This document shows, piece by piece, positions 36,314 to 48,528 of a DNA stretch of 64,000 bases (its first letter is position 1; each line of letters begins with the position of its first letter). The translations under genes and the position numbers were made by a program. Under the pieces are notes generated by a model. It was given only the letters and a program-made list of their open reading frames with translations, searched no databases and was not told where the DNA came from. Source of the stretch: Coffea arabica (taxonomy: Eukaryota > Streptophyta > Magnoliopsida > Gentianales > Rubiaceae); contig NC_092323.1 of the NCBI RefSeq assembly GCF_036785885.1, positions 16,562,501 to 16,626,500 of the forward strand. Reading direction: 5' to 3'.

Positions 36314-39055
36314 TCCTGTGGAACTAGTAGAATTCTACTTAAAAAGGGTGTAAATGAAAAAGTTTTAATATTTGAAGATGATAAAAAAGGATTTTTAAAA
36401 TCTTTTGGGACAAAATCTAATCTCTATAAGAATAAGTGAAAACTTTAAATTTTTAAAAGAATTTTTAACATCTTGGAGCCGACTGCCTATCCACAAGTGT
36501 AGCAAGTAGTAGAGAATTGCATTCATCATATTCTACGCAAGACCTTGAGCTCAAATTAGCTCACACACACATAACTTCTCTATCTCGCGCACATGCTTTG
36601 GCATACATACATATTCTCTCTTCTTCTTTCTCTCCCACTCAATGATCAGATCCTCACACACTATCTCTTTTACTCTCACAAACATACACATTTTCTTTGC
36701 CAATGCACCTTTCTAAATCTTTGATTTATTGTAGACCCAAAAATATACATCTTTCATTTCTAAAAACACACATGTTCACACATAAACGCGTACTCTCTCT
36801 TGCACATAAGAAATTGCTTTGTCATTGTGGTATGTCGTCTATCGATATTAAAAGGTAATATTTAAAAGATTAATTTTGTAAACTAATAAATTGATATATA
36901 GGTATCTAACTACATAATGTACATAAAGTAGAATATTTCAATTTCAAGCTCAAATTCGATAGATTATTTAATAGATTTGACTTTTATGAATTCAGCGGAT
37001 TCCAACTTTATTATTTAAATTTTTTCTTTTTGCAATTTCAAACTTTAGACATTAGTGTTACAAAATGCCCCTTAGTTTCACAAAGTGATCCACGTAAACC
37101 AAAAATACAAATCCAAAAACGAATCTAATGATTTTATGTGGTTAAGTTCAACTTTTCTCAATTTTCCTACATAATATCATATTAACAGTTTCAAAAACCC
37201 GTATACATATTTAAATTAAAAAAAAAGTTAGATTGCCAACTTGCTAGATTATTAGACGTCCATCTAATACGGTTAAGTTACCCGTGCTCCCCGGAATCTA
37301 GTCAATAGGCACTTTGCCATCAGAACATTGGTCAAAAATTCTATCTACTAACACATTTAGACTTTTGCTAGTAAATGACTAATAAGCTTTCAACACTCAA
37401 ACGCTATTACTTTTCAAACTTTATAGTCTTTTGTATTAGCATGCAATTCCTATTAATTTGAGTTGTATAATTTATTCAATAAAAGTCCAAAACTATTGTG
37501 GATATGGATTCTTCTTGTTTCTTTTTACAATTTTTTCCCTCCTTCTTTTTTGCTTTAGTTTTTTGCTTTCTTTTGTGTAAATTTTCAATTCTCATTTTTG
37601 TTGTCAAATATTTAAAGTCATAGTTCATTACTACTAGCAATCAGATTTTGAGGGTACAAGCTATTGCATTTACACATGTAAAGTAGGGATTAATCCTTTA
37701 TGCATTGTCAAAGTGGGGATTAATTTTTTAAACATTGTCATTGTTATTATAGATGCGCAAAAAGTGAATCTCAAATTTGAATAAAAATTTTGTGACATGC
37801 ATCTAATTTAGCTTGTATAATAACATTTTTATATTGATAGTAGGTATAAAAAGATAATCCACAAAAGTAATGCCATTAATTAACCAAACATGATCTGATG
37901 TACAAGGAATATGTATTAGATAAAACCATTATTGTGTTAACCAATATAGTATTTTGGATTATTATTCGCTAATACATTTTCATTAAGAATGAAAACCTAG
38001 AGTGGTGTATAATTTCTCATCAAGATGACATTTCCTTAAAAAAGAACAACTTACTTTTGTACCTTAAGTATATAAGATATATCAATTATGTCTCCTAAAG
38101 GAAGAAAAATAGAGGGCAATATGATCCTAGAATCAAATTGAAGATGGTTAAATGCAATATAGAGGTAAAATGCTCCAAATATTATATTGATAAATTGAAA
38201 AAGCTTTTGCAATTAAAAGGGCCAAAAGTACCTATTGATTATATTCCATGGGGCAAATTGCACCTATTTCAAACTTCCCTTGGGGTAAACTATAATTAAC
38301 CCTTTGATAGATGAAAGAAAATTAAAAACGAAAATATTGGTGGGGCCATCAACAAATTATTTAACCACAACATCGGCCACCACCACCAAATCTTTGACTT
38401 TTGGCCGATTACTTCCGTCCAATTCCAGAATTCAATTTCTATTGCTGCCTCCATCTTTCCTTTCTGGGCATCCCTTTAACAATTCTACCACATTCAAATC
38501 GTTCCCATTTTTATTAACATTAATAGCCTCAGACACAGTAAAACCTGCCTCAGCTCCAAGATTTGGTAAATCACCTTGTCATTTCCTTCATTGAAAGTTG
38601 ATGAATAACTGATAAAGTTCCTTTCTTGATAATTTTACAGTTGGATTTATTGGATTCATTCAGGATTCCAAAAGGGTAGTGGCATTTGCATCCGGTTTGC
38701 ATTTCTTGACAAGATTTGGACACCCTTTTGGTCCCTTGATCATTACCTATGCTGGGTTCTGATGTTGATGTAGTTCTGATTCAAGCTTCTAAAATCTGTT
38801 GTATTCTTTGTTACTGGAAATTGGGACTTTATCCTTGATTGATGCTCCAGCCTTTGTTGAATTAAAGGGAATCAATTCGGTATAATAGTGATTGAATTGG
38901 TGTTTTTTTTTTAAATGATCTTGTTGATGGGCTTGAGTTTTCCTATAGAATTTTGAGTATTATACAATTGTATTAGGAACAAGTGATAATAGTCAAAATG
39001 TTTTTGGAACTGGATCTTGTGAACTGGGGTGGTGGTGCTGAGGACGATTGAGAGG

Positions 39056-42000
39056 ATGAGCAGTTTGAGTCGAACAGCTTCGTTGAAACAAAGAACCCAG
39101 ATTGTTGGCAGCCCCCGAGCTGTTGCTAGCCCAAGAATCACACGAAAGAGCTGGAATTCCGGACCAGTTCTTATAGGTGTAGTGATAGGATTAGTTGTTT
39201 CCTTTTTCTTGGCCGTTGGTTTGCGGTATCTTTATGTTCTTCCAAGCCTTACACAGGCTTTTCACGATGATAGTGTCTCACATTTAAATGATTCAGGTAA
39301 CTCTTGTGATGTGTTTGATGGAAATTGGGTGTTGGATTATAGGTATCCCTTGTACAATGCCTCAGAATGCCCTTTTGTAGAGCAAGGTTTTAATTGCTTG
39401 GAAAATGGTAGGATGGATAAAGAGTATCTTAAGTGGAGATGGAAGCCGAAGAATTGTGATATTCCAAGATTTAATGTGATGAGTATCCTGGAAATGTTTC
39501 GCAACAGAAGAATTGTTTTTGTTGGTGATTCAATGAGTAGAACACAATGGGAGTCCTTGATATGTATGTTGATGACTGGGGTGGAAGATAAGAGGAGTGT
39601 TTATGAAGTCAATGGCAGCAAGATCACGAAACAGATTAGATTTTTGGGTGTGAGATTCAGTTCCTTTAATTTTACTATTGAATTCTATCGATCTGTGTTC
39701 CTAGTGCAACACAGTTGGGCACCTAAGCGTGGACCTAAAAGGGTTAGATCCACTCTTAAATTGGACGAGTTGGATGATATCAGTGATGAGTGGATTAATA
39801 CAGATGTTCTGATATTTAATTCCGGACAATGGTGGGTTCCTGGGAAGCTCTTTGGAACGTAAGTTCAGTTTCTCCTTTTGGATAAGATAAATTCTAATTC
39901 TCTTGCACTTTGCCTGTTTCTTTGATCATTAATGAGTACTTTCAGTAATGTTATGTATTCGGCATGAGTTTCCTTGCAGGCAGACACCTGTCTGAACAAG
40001 TGCTGTTCCTTGAAAATCACGACCTATGTTTGAATTTTAGATGTATCCCCTTCCTTGTTTATTTGACCATTTCTGTTTGCTTCCATGTTCCTCATCTCGT
40101 GGTGGATCTGCCATGGTATATCTTACTAAAACTTTTAATAGCTGGAACTACCAATGCTTCCTTTAATTGTCCTTGTCAAATCTAAGGTCCTATAAACCTG
40201 AATTCCTCAATTCTGGGTGTCTTTTGTCTTTTACCTTGTTCCCTCATAAAGTGCAATATCTCTAAGATCATCCTCTCTGGAGGTTATAATTTACTAGGGC
40301 TATCACTATGCCTTATCAATATGATAAGCAAGCTTGGAAATTCCCTGCTTTAAGTTCTACATTTTGAGATAAGGAATGATAATGTGAGTCTTTGAAGGGG
40401 TGAATCTACACTTTTTTGCCAATAATGTATGGAGGCAGTAAATGTTGCTCTTCTCTGGAACTAATAGTTTTGCATATGCTTTTATTTACTTTGCCATCAA
40501 ATTGGCGTCAACTTATATTCACTTTGCACATGGAGGCAGTAAATGGCTTCAACTTTTCTAGTTTATAGACTTAGGAAGTGCTCTGATTCTCTACCAGTTG
40601 ACAGTAGATGTTCCCATATGAAAAGATTAAAAATGAGATGAATTTTGAAAGTGACAAACAAAATTAGGACATCATGTAAACCTAAAAAGATGAAAATGCA
40701 AATTTTCCTTCTGTTTCCTTCTCTTCTTGTTATGCTTGAACTTATTTTCCTTGACCCTTGGATTTCTACATTGTCTGAGGTTGTTTCATGCATCCTAAGT
40801 AAGGATGTAGATCGATCTTTATGGTATATGGTGGTTGTTAATTTATGATTCATAATTTAAATAAGGAGAGAAGTTGACAAGTAGCTGCGGTGCTATTTTG
40901 TAGTGGTCTGATGATTAGAGAATTTGCTATCTACTGTCATCTTAAACTAGAAACAAGATCACAGTTTCACCATAGTGCATTAACAAGTTACAACCAAGAC
41001 CATGCTTTTGGCTTCAGCATTCTCATACAATGAAGTAGCATACCAAGGAAACAAGCCAGCGTCTCTGTCGGCACCATTTGTTTTGAGGGAATAGGAGGGA
41101 AAGGAAAGAAAAGTATTTGGAGGGATAAGGTCTTTGATGTTTGGATTGGTTTTTGAGGAGGGAAAGGAAAGGATAGGGAGGGAAAGGGAGGGATAACATC
41201 TAGTTATCTTTTGTCAACATGCTTTCTGTCCAAAAGAGTGCAGAAACGGAAGGAAAGGAAACCAAAATTAATGAAAATTTTAAAATTTCCTAAAAAACCT
41301 TGTGTGTTTACAGGGCAGACTTTTAAATTATGGATAAAAATGTAACTAATGCGTGATAATTTCATTTCCTTTCTTTTCCTTCCCTAATCCAAACAATATT
41401 TTCAATGTTTCCTTTCTTTTCCTTTCGTACTTAGTCCAAATAAGATGGATGGAATCCGCTTTCCTTTACCCTCTTTTCCTTTCTTTTCCACTGGAGTCTT
41501 CTTCTTTCCTGTCCTTCCCTTTCCTTCAATCCAAATGGTCCCTGTAAAGATGTACTAAAAATTAAGGACAAGGAAGCAAACTGTTTAAATGTGATCACCT
41601 GCAATTAATTAAGATAAAAAGTTATCTGCTTCTAAAACCTACACCCCCCCCCCCCCCCCCTCTTCCAATGAAAACAAAACCCGGGGCAAGGGAAACTCTC
41701 CCTCTGTATGCTCATTGAACTTGTAATTCCTATTTTGGTGGCAGGGGTTGCTATTTCCAAATTGGTAACTCATTGAAGCTAGGGATGTCAATTGGCACTG
41801 CCTTCAGAACAGCTTTGGGTACATGGTCTTCTTGGGTTGATACAATGATTAACCCAAACAGGACACGCGTCTTTTTTCGAACTTTTGAACCATCTCACTG
41901 GAGGTATGTATCAATAATTATTAGAACTGAAAAAATATTGTTCTTGGCTGTCACCTGTATTGCTTTTGACTCTATTGCTAAGTGTTTCTCTCCTGATGGA

Positions 42001-42638
42001 ATACCAAATAAGAACTCAATTAAATGGCCATTCCCTGCATAGCTTAGCATTTCTGAGCCAAGCTTTGCTCTAACTCGGTATAATTTTTGATGTCCAACTT
42101 CTGAGTATAAGTAGTTTTCTGTTCGAAAGGATATTGAGCTTTCATAGTCTTTACATAAAATGGCTATTCTTGTAGACGCCATGTTCACAAGTTGCACTGT
42201 CTAATTTAAATTAGTCTTTGCCCATCATTTGTTGCATTTAATTTTTCTATAGTTGTTCATTCTTATGAATTGAATAACTCACCTTGAGTTGCAATGTTTC
42301 GCTTTGGGATGACTTATCAAGCTGCCTTTATCTGTAGTGGTGACGAAACTCTGCGCTTATGCAATATGACGAGTCAACCTCTTTCAGAAACCGAAGGGAA
42401 AGACAGTAGCCCATTTTCGGACACCGTATTTGATGTGGTGAAAAACATGGCAGTTCCAGTAACTGTTCTGCACATAACTCCCTTGTCAGCTTTTAGGAGA
42501 GATGCACATGTGGGTATATGGAGCGACAAACCAAATATGTCGGACTGCAGCCACTGGTGTCTACCAGGAGTACCTGATATATGGAACGAAATACTCTTTC
42601 AGCTGCTTCCTGGCTTCAAAGATGCATCCTCAGAGTGA
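39056..42638 (+). CDS. TRICHOME BIREFRINGENCE-LIKE polysaccharide O-acetyltransferase
   Basis: Three coding exons, 39056-39858, 41745-41903 and 42338-42638, join in frame with GT-AG borders (AC/GTAAGT, CAG/GGG; AG/GTATGT, TAG/TGG) to give 420 residues. I start at ATG 39056; the open frame runs further up only through GTG codons. Features: a basic N-terminal tail, one membrane anchor (about 37-57), the TBL domain with the catalytic GDS motif (157-159, in [18 protein letters not shown]), FNSGQWW (254-260), and the DUF231 end with the DxxH motif DCSHWCLPG (Asp390, His393). TBL proteins are Golgi type II membrane proteins that acetylate xylan, mannan, xyloglucan or pectin. I would place this near the TBL5-TBL11 clade, but the substrate cannot be read from sequence. 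A non-coding 5' exon (about 38330-38568, donor GTAAATC; acceptor near 38640) is likely. Intron 1 carries a MITE. Confidence 0.93.
41070..41543. mobile_element. MITE in intron 1 of the TBL gene
   Basis: The left end GGCACCATTTGTTTTGAGGG and the right end on the minus strand GGGACCATTTGGATTGAAGG form an imperfect inverted repeat, both leading into GGGAAAGGAAAG-type purine text. Length about 0.47 kb, with no coding capacity. The superfamily is not certain because no clean target duplication is visible. Confidence 0.7.
41644..41660 (+). repeat. C homopolymer of 17 bases in TBL intron 1
   Basis: Uninterrupted C run ending 84 bp before the exon 2 acceptor junction. Confidence 0.85.
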
Positions 42639-43844
42639 GCTAACAGAGTAAGTTTGGCTGCCTTAACTTCACTGATCACCACGTCACCCAAAGATTAAAT
42701 GGTTGACAGGATAACATAAAATTATGGCAACTGCTACAACAATTTTGTCTTGTTATTCTAGTTCAGCTGAAAATGTGATTCAGTGTCCAGTCGAAGCAGT
42801 TTTAATCTAAATAAAAGAACAACTTCACATGACCTATAGCATTGCCATCACCAAGCATTTAATACTTCTCCCATATTTTATTGGTTTTTCTGAAGTGGGT
42901 AGGCCCAAAATAAAGGACATAAATAACAGTCACAACCTTCATTAAGAATGACTTAGGCTTTTGTAATGTTTATAGAACATTCTAAGCCTAAGCCAAGTTG
43001 CAACAAGTATGACAGTGAGGAATTCTTCTTGAACAATGTAGACTAATAGAAAGGAAATATTCTCTAGAGTTCTCCAGGTGAATTATTGAGGATAAATGCT
43101 TGGAAGCTTCTGAAGTAGTCAGTGACTTTGAACATATTTTTGTCCATGACATCTTCATATAGACAATTGATCGTCTCAACCAAACAGCTGGACTATACAG
43201 GTTTTCTTCAGCCATCTGCTTCTTTTCCTTCACCTTCACTTTTTGCGGTTAGTTGCTTTCTTAATCTGGTGTTAGGAGCTTACAATCTCTCTTAGATATT
43301 GCTAATGAACATCATTTTCCGCTGAAATGTCAGCTGGCGAAAACTTAAGTTCTACACTTCCATAACTAACCAACACTACTCCTCTTACCACCCAAACTTT
43401 GCTTTCCCGTATGCTTTCTGTTTGTAAGCTTCTGCTGGATGATAATTGTCATAAAACCTGATAATATGAATGTTGGAATCACTTTCAAAACATTGTCATC
43501 TCACTGACCACAGTTTAGCTTTGTATATATTTTAGGAAATTGACTAATCAAAAGCAAAGTGATGGAATTGATGATTTCAGGAAGCTTCTGTGAAGGAGTG
43601 TCCTGTCTGATAAGCTTCTGTGATGCATGCAGGTCCTGCGTAACAGGATACGAACCATCCTTCCTAACCTGTTCAACTGTATATTTTTCCTTGAAGAAAG
43701 GAGGTCAAGCACAATTTTGCATCAGTAAAACTAAAGGAGTGTATAGCCAGCCACGTCTAGAGAGAAATCATGTATCATGACTTCATTTGTTCATTCTTTT
43801 CAATTCATTTTTGCACAGAACAGAAAAGATGTAACTTCATTATT
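42639..43844. other. 3' region of the TBL gene and intergenic spacer
   Basis: No further gene is supported. Open frames at 42988-43239 (minus) and 43559-43780 (plus) have no recognisable domain. The 3' UTR of the TBL gene should lie in the first few hundred bases. Confidence 0.4.
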
Positions 43845-43916
43845 GATTTTTCTTAAACATTTTGCAATTTATTCATTGATTGTGATTGAATTGCTCATGC
43901 TTGCAATTTATATCTA

Positions 43917-44060
43917 TGTTTTAAAATTCGAACTGACCCGGCTGGTCCGACTGGATCCAGCTAGGCATCCGGTCCAAATCATCTTAAAAGACTGTCTTTT
44001 AAAAGCTAGATTTGACCGGAAACCAGTGAAATCGGACAAAACCTGGATTTATATCAAAAT
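43917..44060. mobile_element. Terminal fragment of a GGTCCGACTGG-type element
   Basis: ATGTTTTAAAATTCGAACTG followed by GGCTGGTCCGACTGG and GACCGGAAACCAGTG resembles the left end of the element at 60784-61771 and is repeated at 47876-48020 as part of the segmental duplication. No matching right end is present, so it is a fragment. Confidence 0.55.
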
Positions 44061-44490
44061 TAGTATTTTTTTTTTCCCCGTGACTTGATTGCATATTTCG
44101 TAAAAACTCCCACATGTACGAATTTCATCAAGACTTGGACCAACTAAAAGGGATAAAATAAAGAAAAAAAAAACATTGAGAGAAAAGGAAAGGCCAACAC
44201 CAGTAAAGAAACATTAACAGTTTTCATTTGAAGGAATACAAATTCACATTAAAACAAGATATCAATCCTTTCGGTAAATACACCAAAAGAGGAAGAAGAC
44301 TCAATTTACTCAAATAATACAAGAACTACTACAAGAGAAAAATAAAAATCTAATTAATAATAAAGATCCCTCTTGATTAATCTTGAACATGGGATTAATC
44401 TTCATGGGGATAAACCAAAAAGAAGGGGTGCACGAAACAGGAAAATTCCCCTGCAGCTACAATGGTTCAATTCTATGTTGCCCAAATAAA

Positions 44491-45591
44491 TCAAAATCCA
44501 GCCGTAAGAGGAATGGAAAAGTCTGAATTTCCAACATCCCCACTCAGAAAATCTCCAAATTGCAAAAGTTCTGTCATGGGATCATCCATGGCAATGTCTG
44601 TTTCCAAAGGAATTTGTGGAAATTCATACCCTGTAAAGAGGGGGTTTTCATAACTGGAACCAATTGGATCGCTGTTCTGCAATTGGGGCAGCATATCAAA
44701 ATCAGAGTCAATTGGGATTTGGCGCCTCACCTCAAAATCAGTAGAAACTTCAGCCCCTTCACCAGAATCACCGGAAAATTTCTCCCAATCAGTGCAGAGT
44801 TGGTCCCAATCACTAAAATCAGTGGAAGATTCGTCCCAATAAGAAAACCCACTTCCAAGAAATTGCGAAATTTCCTCCTGATGAGGCGACTGAATCAAAG
44901 TACAAGTTTTTTCATCCTTATCAGGGTCAAGATCAACAAAATCCAGAACCTTTCCAGGGTTTTCAGTTTCTTCGTGATCGAGAAAATCAATAGCATCAAG
45001 ATACTCTGCAGTAGAAGTTTTTTCATCCTGATCAGGGTCAAGATCAACAAAATCAAGAACCTTTCCAGGGTTTTCAGTTTCTTCTTGATCGAGAAAATCA
45101 ATCGCATCAAGATACTCTGCAGCATTGTCAATTTCATACTGATCAAAGTCGAAAAGATCAACAGCATTATCCATCTTATCAGTTTCAGCAACATTTATTG
45201 CCGCTGCACCATTCTTGACCATCCTTTCCTCAATCTTGTTCTTGATTGCTTCAATTTTACTGTCCAATATCTTAACCAACTCGACAGGATCAATTTCTCC
45301 ATCTGTCGACTTCTCCAGAGGGTGCTCTCTGTTCTTGGCTGACAGTGATCGAGCTTGTTCTTTTTCAGAATACTTGTCAATAACAGATTGAACATCATTG
45401 TGATTCTCAGGCCAGGTTTGGATTTTGCCACTAGGCTCAATGATCACCACACAAACTGGTATATCACACAGCAATGCGAGCTCCATTGCCTTCTTCTTGA
45501 TTCCAGCAACCCTGTTCTTGCAGACTTTGAAGGATACCTTAGAATTCAGGGATTGCTTAGACTTCGAACTCTTCAGTGCCTTCTTCTCCAT
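44491..45591 (-). CDS. Type I (Mbeta-like) MADS-box protein, copy A
   Basis: One intact exon, ATG at 45591, 366 residues. The MADS core is at about residues 21-73: FKVCKNRVAGIKKKAMELALLCDIPVCVVII, then PSGKIQTWPEN. The KIQTWPEN text is like Arabidopsis Mbeta proteins such as AGL103. The basic half is degenerate: three extra residues lie between Phe21 and Gly30 and the usual N-terminal GR(K/G)K(I/L) is missing, so DNA binding may be altered. No K domain. The rest is acidic and Asp/Glu-rich with a Ser/Asp/Trp-rich stretch. Residues 158-194 and 195-231 are a 37-residue tandem duplication (AEYLDAIDFLD...DEKT). Type I MADS proteins act mainly in female gametophyte, endosperm and embryo. The copy B paralogue lies 4 kb away in the same orientation; both are open, so both may be expressed. 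Confidence 0.85.
   Translation of the reverse strand: MEKKALKSSKSKQSLNSKVSFKVCKNRVAGIKKKAMELALLCDIPVCVVIIEPSGKIQTWPENHNDVQSVIDKYSEKEQARSLSAKNREHPLEKSTDGEIDPVELVKILDSKIEAIKNKIEERMVKNGAAAINVAETDKMDNAVDLFDFDQYEIDNAAEYLDAIDFLDQEETENPGKVLDFVDLDPDQDEKTSTAEYLDAIDFLDHEETENPGKVLDFVDLDPDKDEKTCTLIQSPHQEEISQFLGSGFSYWDESSTDFSDWDQLCTDWEKFSGDSGEGAEVSTDFEVRRQIPIDSDFDMLPQLQNSDPIGSSYENPLFTGYEFPQIPLETDIAMDDPMTELLQFGDFLSGDVGNSDFSIPLTAGF
44899..45120 (-). repeat. 111-bp in-frame tandem duplication within MADS copy A
   Basis: Units 45010-45120 and 44899-45009 encode 37 residues each and differ at three residues (Gln/His, Gln/Lys, Ser/Cys). Copy B has this segment once. Confidence 0.92.
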
Positions 45592-46263
45592 GGTTGCATA
45601 CGAGAATTGAAGCAGGCATGAGTTTTACGGACGAGAATTGAAGCAACGGCCAGTTGAGTTTAAGTACTACACTTCGGAAAGAATAAGAATTTGGAAAGTA
45701 GGAATTAGAAAGCGGTATGTTATGTAAAATATTGTCCCAAGACTGTTTGTAAACTAATATTTGTTTATTTATTTATTTATTTCTTCCCTATGGGAGAATT
45801 GGCAATGAACTTATTTAAAATAGTTTGAACTTATTTTAAGCATTTTTTTAGTTAAGAAATTTTAACCCAAAAAGTCTTGATGATTTTACCTTTGTAATTT
45901 TATTTGGTTGGTGGTTTTGCAAATTCCATAATTTTATATATAAAAGTTTACTTTTCTTTAATGTAACGAAATTAAATTGTCTAAACAATAGATATGATGA
46001 TAAAGTACTAATGCAAGAGATAAAGGTATAAACAACCAAGGGATGGAACTCAATAAATCACACAGCGCAAAATAAATAGAAAATCTCTTACAAAATGACA
46101 ATGCAAATATTCTATCATGGTTATAAAAAATATATTACTTGCTGGTATAGGTTAGATTGAGTGTGGGTTTTTAAAATATGCAACAAAGTTAAAATGGATT
46201 GAGTTTAAGAAAAATTAAGCTTAACCCAATGTAAGCCCCCACGCACGCGCACACATACATATA

Positions 46264-47786
46264 TAATCTTTTTCCAATAATTGAGGAATACTCAAAAGGT
46301 TTTGATCAATTTCTGAACATATAAAACATCAGAAATTAATTTCAAACCTGTGTACCCTTCAATTGCCCGTGTCCTATGCCTTTTATAGCAAGATTATCTC
46401 CATTTCCAATCCAGACTCTAGTAATAGCAGTTTTATCAAGCTTTTTGAAAAGCTCTTGATCATAAGTCATGTGTTTTGTAGAACCACTGTCTATAAGCCA
46501 GCTTTCCACAGAGCTATTAGTGGCGAAACATGAATCTGCAAACAATTGCTCCTCTTGCGGTTAATTCTCCGCAGCCTTGGCTTCTCCTTGTTGCTGTTGA
46601 GACTTGCATATCTTTTCCACATGCCCTAACTGACCACATTTGTGACATCTTACATCTGGGTTCCACCAACACCTTTTTTGTGGATGATTGGTTTTTTTAC
46701 AATAAGGGCAAAGTGGAAATACTTGAGATTTGTTGTTTCCAGACACTTTTTTTGTTGTTCTTCATGTTCTTGCCCCTGTTGTTGTTTTGTGATATGGCTT
46801 GAAAGGCACCTTCCACTGATTCTTCTTGCCTCATCAGCCTTCTTTGTTCTTGTGCCTGTAGTGCATTTAACAATTCTGCCAAGATGATACATGACAGATC
46901 TTTTGAGTTTTCCAAGGCCATGGTTGTAGCCTCAAACTTTTCAGGGATTGTAACTAGAATTTTTTGAACTATTCTAGAATCAAAAAAATTAGTACCAAGA
47001 AGTCTTACTTTATTGACTATGTCAAGGAGTCTATCAGAATAGTCTTTGATAGTTTCTGATCCTTTCATCTTCTGCATCTCAAATTCTCGAATCAAGTTCA
47101 ACACTCGCATCCCTTTGATTTTTTCATCTCCTTCATATTCATTCTTCAAGAAATTCCAGATCTCATGCGCCGTTTTCAATGTCATGATTCTTGAAAAGAT
47201 TGTGGATGTAACAATTGCATGTAGACTTGCTTTGACTTTCGATTTCCTTTGTCTCCTCTCATTATGGTGTTTCATTTGAGCAATTGTTGGATTGTTTAGA
47301 AGAGGAAGTACTTCATAATCATCTTCTATAGGCTCCCACAAATCATTTCTACCAAGATAGGCTTCCATTCTGACAGCCTACATTTGATAATTTGTTCCAT
47401 CGTATATGGGAGGTCCAAGTTGATGAGTAGAGGAAACCTCTGGATTCATTGTAATAAGGGTAAATGTTTTAAAGAAGGTGTTTAAACTCTCTCAATCCTC
47501 ATAGATCCCTCAAGATGAAAGCTCTAGTGCCACTCTGTTAGATTATTAGAGTAGAGAAAGTAGAACAAGAATGAAAACTTTTGTATTGCAGAAGTCACAT
47601 TTTATTGAGTTATAAGCCATGCTTTTATATAGCATAAAGAAAACAAAATTAGAGAAAAACTCTGGAAAAAGATCTGCTAGAGATAAGATCCTGGAATCAT
47701 AATCATAACAAGTATTTTTACTTATCTATTGCTTAAAAAATAGCAAAGTGAATAACTAATTATTGCAATCTGTTAGCAGTTCCACA
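46264..47786 (-). mobile_element. Truncated Ty1/copia retrotransposon
   Basis: Read on the minus strand: an LTR (47786-47536, TGTGGAACTG...TCTAACA, 251 bp); a primer-site-like TGGCACTAGAGC a few bases later; a UBN2-type gag frame (from about 47368, MEAYLGRNDLWEPI) running to about 46697; then, after a frame change, a CCHC zinc knuckle (CHKCGQLGHVEKIC, near 46625); and the protease region with LIDSGSTKHM (near 46500), ending about 46342. Integrase, reverse transcriptase, RNase H and the 3' LTR are missing. The element lies exactly between the two MADS duplication copies. The frame breaks and truncation make it non-autonomous and probably dead. Confidence 0.88.
47536..47786 (-). repeat. LTR of the truncated copia element
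   Basis: TG...CA termini (TGTGGAACTG at 47786, ending CTAACA at 47536), with a tRNA-primer-like TGGCACTAGAGC just inside. Only one LTR is present, so the outer limit is inferred from the termini. Confidence 0.7.
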
Positions 47787-47875
47787 AATCATGCTATTCA
47801 ATAGTTTTTCTTAAACATTTTGCAATCTATTCATTGATTGTGATTGAATTGCTCATGCTTGCAATTTATATCTAT

Positions 47876-48020
47876 GTTTTAAAATTCAAACTAGACCGGC
47901 TAGTCCGACTGGGAACCGGCTAGGCATCCAGTCCAAATCATCTTAAAAGACTGCCTTTTAAAAGCCAGATTTGACCGGAAACCAGTGAAACCGGACAAAA
48001 CCTGGATTTAAATGAAAAAT
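47876..48020. mobile_element. Terminal fragment of a GGTCCGACTGG-type element, duplicated copy
   Basis: Same fragment as 43917-44060, carried along in the segmental duplication. Confidence 0.55.
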
Positions 48021-48528
48021 GGCATAATCATGGGAACTGTGAATATAGTCATGGCAAATTATGTTCAAAAGACAGTCTAAATTAGTATTTTTTCCCCCAT
48101 GACTTGATTGCATATTTCGTAAAACCAAAGTCTAACTCCCACATATAGGAATTTCATCAAGACTTGGACCAACTAAAAGGGATAAAATAAAACATTGAGG
48201 GAAAAGGCAATTTGATAGAAAGAAAAGACAACACCAGTAAAGAAACATTAACAGTTTTCATTTGAAGGAAATACAAATTCACATTAAAACAAGATATCAA
48301 TCCTTTCGGTAAATACACCAAAAGAGGAAGAAGACTCAATTTACTCAAATAATACAAGAACTACCACAAGAGAAAAATAAAAATCTAATTAAGTATAAAG
48401 ATCCCTCTTGATTAATCTTGAACATGGGATTAATCTTCATGGGGATAAACCAAAAAGAAGGGGTGCACGAAACAGGAAAATTCCCCTGCAGCTACAATGG
48501 TTCAATTCTATGTTGCCCAAATAATAAA

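Larger units (their letters stand above)
32397..38303. other. Intergenic, repeat-rich, no supported gene
   Basis: Includes the 3' region of the HECATE-like gene. Contents seen: a 30-bp perfect tandem duplication (33460-33519), a T-run near 34010-34024, a three-unit tandem repeat (34833-35150), a G-run of 24 (36290-36313), and a CA/CT-rich degenerate stretch (36555-36800). An open frame at 32799-33167 begins without ATG and has no domain. Confidence 0.45.
43845..46263. repeat. Segmental direct duplication, copy A
   Basis: Matches 47806-50345 from TTTTTCTTAAACATTTTGCAA through the MADS gene and its promoter to the CACACATACATATAT region. The copies differ by scattered substitutions, by about 66 bp absent near 44055, and by different tandem expansions inside the genes. 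Confidence 0.9.

Noticed and set aside
39029-39055. Upstream extension of TBL exon 1 by nine codons
   Set aside because: The extension begins at GTG; the first ATG in frame is at 39056 and gives a normal TBL N-terminus.
44560-45342. 260-codon open frame on the plus strand
   Set aside because: Antisense shadow of MADS copy A. Its repeats are the complement of the acidic repeats, and the MADS frame is longer, has an ATG and has a recognisable domain.
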